Part shown: piece after piece, positions 61,701 through 64,000 of the stretch | Layout of the letters: the number at the start of each line of letters is the position of its first letter | Numbering within the stretch: the stretch's first letter is position 1 | NCBI GenBank assembly: GCA_023055355.1 | Contig: JALJCS010000028.1 | Span: forward strand, 9,064,418-9,128,417 | Direction: 5' to 3' | From: Agelaius tricolor | Taxonomy: Eukaryota; Chordata; Aves; Passeriformes; Icteridae | Length of the DNA stretch: 64,000 bases | Translations under genes and position numbers: made by a program | Notes under the pieces: generated by a model | The model's input: only the letters and a program-made list of their open reading frames with translations | The model's database searches: none | Told to the model about the DNA's origin: nothing

Positions 61701-64000
61701 CACCGTGGGGCTGGGATGGTGTCCCAGGGCTCATCCCAAACCTGCACCTGCACATTTGGGATCACAGCTCATCCCAAAGGCTGCAAATGCCCCCATCCAT
61801 TTCTGGGATTTCACACATTTCATCCCAAAGGCTGAAATTCCCCCATCCCTTTGTGGGATTTGGCACAATCACTTTGGGGGATTTCAGTTCATCCCAAGTG
61901 CTAGAGCTGCTCCCATCCATTTTTAAGATCTGGGACAATGAATTTGAAGGATTTCAGTTGGCACAATTCATCCCAAAGGCTGCAATTGCCCCCATCCATT
62001 TTTAGGATTTGGCACAATTCATCCCAAAGGCTGCAATTGCCCCCATCCATTTTTAGGATTTGGCACAACCAAGTTTTAGAAATTTCAGTTGTCCCAATCC
62101 ACTTTTAGGTTTTCCATTGTACCAACCCATTTTTAAGACTCCAACTATCACAATCCGTTTTTAGGATTTAAATTGTCACAATTTTTAGGATTTCAGTTGT
62201 CCCAATCCATTTTTAGGATTTAATCTGTCACAATTTTTAGGATTTCAGTTGTCCCAATCCATTTTTAGGATTTAATCTGTCACAACCCCTTCCTTTCAAG
62301 CTCTCAGTTGTTTCATCAATGACTTTTTTAAGCTTAAACCCTGCAGATTTTTATCACAATATTCCATATTTTTGCTGCAAGAAAAGTTGAATTAGGAGTG
62401 TATGAACAGAAAAATCAGCACCAAAATCCCATGGAATTCCTTCATTTCACCCCACAATCCAATTATCTGCCAATATCCATCAATTCATTAAAACACAATT
62501 TCAGCCTGAAATCCAAATTTCTGCAGAAAGTGCCTTAAACTCCGCACCCTCAGGTGCTTTTGATTTAAAATAAAAACCCCAAAAATCACATTTAGTGTGC
62601 TTGGAGGAGGAGAAAACCCCCGAGGAAGTGGAGGATTTGAATAATTTGATTTTCCTGCAGAAGGTTCTGGGGCTCAGGTGCAGCCTCAGGGCTGACTCAG
62701 CAGCTCTGGGCTTCCTGCAAGCAGCCCCAGGTGATTTCCCTGCACATTCTCAGCTCCTTTGCTGCCCTTCAGGCGTTTCTGCAGCCTGGAAAATGTCACC
62801 AAAGCAAACTGGAAATGACTCAGCCCTGCAGGGAAAGGGAAAGGTGCAGGGGGATTTTACAGGAAACTGAGATGTTGCTTGGAGGGGAAAAACAGGAAAA
62901 TTCCTCCCAAAAACTGCAACTTTCATGGCAGATGCTGGTCAGGAACAATGTGGGATTTGTGTCTGCTGACTTCAGTTTTTGGGGGGATTTTCAAGTAAAT
63001 CCAAATTTATTTCAGGGGGAAAATGGGGAGATTGCCATTAAAAGTTGCAATTTTCATGGCAGATTCTGGTTAGGATTAATGAAGGATTTGTGTCTTTTGA
63101 CTTCACTTTTTGTGGGGATTTTAGAATAAATTTAAATATTTCTTTAAGGGAAAACCAAGAAGATTCCTCTAAAAAATGTCATTTTCACACCAAATTTCAG
63201 GTGGAAAAAAAGCAGATTTTTTTTGTTATTATTATTTAAGGGGAAAACAGAAGATTCCTCAAAAAAAAAAAAGTCTCATTTTCACAGCACATTTTACATT
63301 AAAAACTGCAGAAGTTTTGGTTTATTGTTTAACTCCTCCTCAGGCAGAACCACCCAAACATTTCCCTCCCATTTCCATTCTCACCCCCAGGTTTTAACAC
63401 CAAAACCCCAGTTCTGCACTTACTTTCTTCATCTATTTTCAACTCCTCGTTGTTTTTGATTTTCTCTGCAATTTCCTTTTCATTGAAGCCTTTGCTTGCC
63501 AAGAATTTAATTTTATATTCATCCCAAGAAACGTGACCTGGAATTGAGAACATTTCAACTGAAATGAGGAATTTTGGATTGCATTCTTTCAAAATCAGCA
63601 AATTTTCAGGTGTTTTAGTCCAACACCACAACCCCACACTGAATTTTAGGAATGACAACGTAAAAGCTGCCACCTGATTCATTTTTGGGGTTTTTTAGCC
63701 ATAAAATTTGGTGAAAAATTCAATTTATTCTTTTTTTTAAATTCATTTCTGAAATAAAGAGCTGCCTGCAGCACATCCTTTCCCACAAAAATCCAAATCT
63801 GGGATTCCAGACCCAAATTTGATCTCACAAGTAAATTCTAGGTGCCAGAACTGCCTTTAGAAGTGATTTTTGAGGACAAACTGTGGATGTTACCGTCGCC
63901 ATCAGGATCCACAGCCCTGAAGTGCATTTTGTTCTCCTGCACAGCCTCCTGGAAGTGCTCGTCCGTTTTCTCCATGATCCAGCGCTGCATTTCCTTGGCA
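58731..64000 (-). CDS. SDF4: SDF4 (Cab45), EF-hand protein of the secretory pathway, 3' part only
   Basis: Five exons are visible, in transcript order: 63894-64000 (cut by the window edge), 63424-63537, 61295-61453, 60213-60388 and 58731-58907. They encode 243 residues ending ARNVHEEF and a stop; the human protein is about 360. The product matches Cab45: [17 protein letters not shown], then Ca-binding loops [36 protein letters not shown] and [12 protein letters not shown], with [13 protein letters not shown] between the first two. Cab45 binds calcium in the Golgi lumen and helps sort secretory cargo. The signal peptide and first EF-hand exons lie to the right. Introns flanking the exon at 61295-61453 contain extra copies of its two ends. 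Confidence 0.95.
58912..59785. repeat. 15-bp minisatellite in the last SDF4 intron
   Basis: About 55 copies of cacaaccgagcacgg and variants begin directly at the acceptor of the last SDF4 exon (58907). Frames of over 270 codons on the minus strand are repeat artefacts. Confidence 0.92.
60638..61296 (-). repeat. Seven copies of an SDF4 exon end plus donor
   Basis: The genuine exon end ([11 protein letters not shown] then G|GTAAGT, at 61295) is followed by six more copies of the last ~45 nt plus donor and intron start. Donor-complement TTACC starts at 61291 (genuine), 61179, 61067, 60964, 60853, 60741 and 60638. Periods are 103, 111 or 112 bp, mostly not multiples of three. The last copy is the most diverged (its donor reads GTAAGC after a changed exon end). 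Unique spacer between units reads like TTTGGATATTTGGGGCATGC. Confidence 0.93.
61449..61790 (-). repeat. Three copies of an SDF4 acceptor region
   Basis: The region just upstream of the exon at 61295-61453, including its CCGTTGCAG acceptor, recurs at about 61569 and 61692 (CTGCAACGGCACCGCGGGGC and CTGCACCGGCACCGTGGGGC on the plus strand), with a period near 120 bp. The acceptor AG survives in the copy at 61569 and is altered in context in the third. Confidence 0.8.
61790..62290. repeat. ~55-60-bp repeats in SDF4 intron
   Basis: Copies of catccatttttaggatttgg and tcatcccaaaggctgcaatt. Confidence 0.8.
62875..63300. repeat. ~135-bp repeat in SDF4 intron, three copies
   Basis: Copies marked by tttcatggcagatgctggtc and gggatttgtgtctgctgact. 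62300-62870 is unique. Confidence 0.75.

Overview
The window is nuclear DNA of a bird. Fragments of the CR1 retrotransposon (2.8, 3.9 and 29.6-30.2 kb), short intron-split vertebrate genes and extreme minisatellite density point to a GC-rich avian microchromosome, possibly of a songbird. I can name no species. The gene set corresponds to human 1p36.33 (C1orf159, miR-200b/200a, TNFRSF18, TNFRSF4, SDF4).

Layout: 0-3 kb is minisatellite and CR1. 3.0-3.56 kb is a CpG-island promoter. 7.85-12.02 kb (+) holds the eight coding exons of the C1orf159 ortholog, followed by a 1.1-kb repeat array and a poly(A) signal near 15.58 kb. 15.6-30 kb contains no recognisable gene, only tandem arrays, one phased CRE cluster and tandem CR1 ends. 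30.28-30.5 kb is a GC-rich promoter-like segment with ZEB-type E-boxes. 35.09 and 36.24 kb (+) are miR-200b and miR-200a. 39.98-43.98 kb (-) is TNFRSF18 (GITR), 52.23-56.54 kb (-) is TNFRSF4 (OX40), and 58.73-64.0 kb (-) is the 3' part of SDF4 (Cab45), which runs off the right edge. Two long arrays of a ~46-bp unit fill most of the space between TNFRSF18 and TNFRSF4.

All four protein genes can be spliced into uninterrupted coding sequence with matching phases at every junction. TNFRSF18 and TNFRSF4 are adjacent co-stimulatory receptors of the TNF-receptor superfamily; both predicted tails keep acidic TRAF-binding-type motifs. SDF4 is a luminal EF-hand protein of the secretory pathway. The two microRNAs are the epithelial-state regulators that target ZEB factors in other vertebrates.

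The most unusual thing here is that tandem duplications repeatedly include splice junctions. The exon 8 acceptor of C1orf159, the exon 2 donor of TNFRSF18, the exon 2 acceptor and exon 3 donor of TNFRSF4, and both sides of one SDF4 exon are each copied several times into the flanking intron. In TNFRSF18 the five donor copies are all spaced by multiples of three with no stop between them, so each could give an in-frame receptor with a different number of cysteine-containing modules. Exon coordinates were derived by reading splice sites and comparing with family knowledge; no alignment or transcript data were available.
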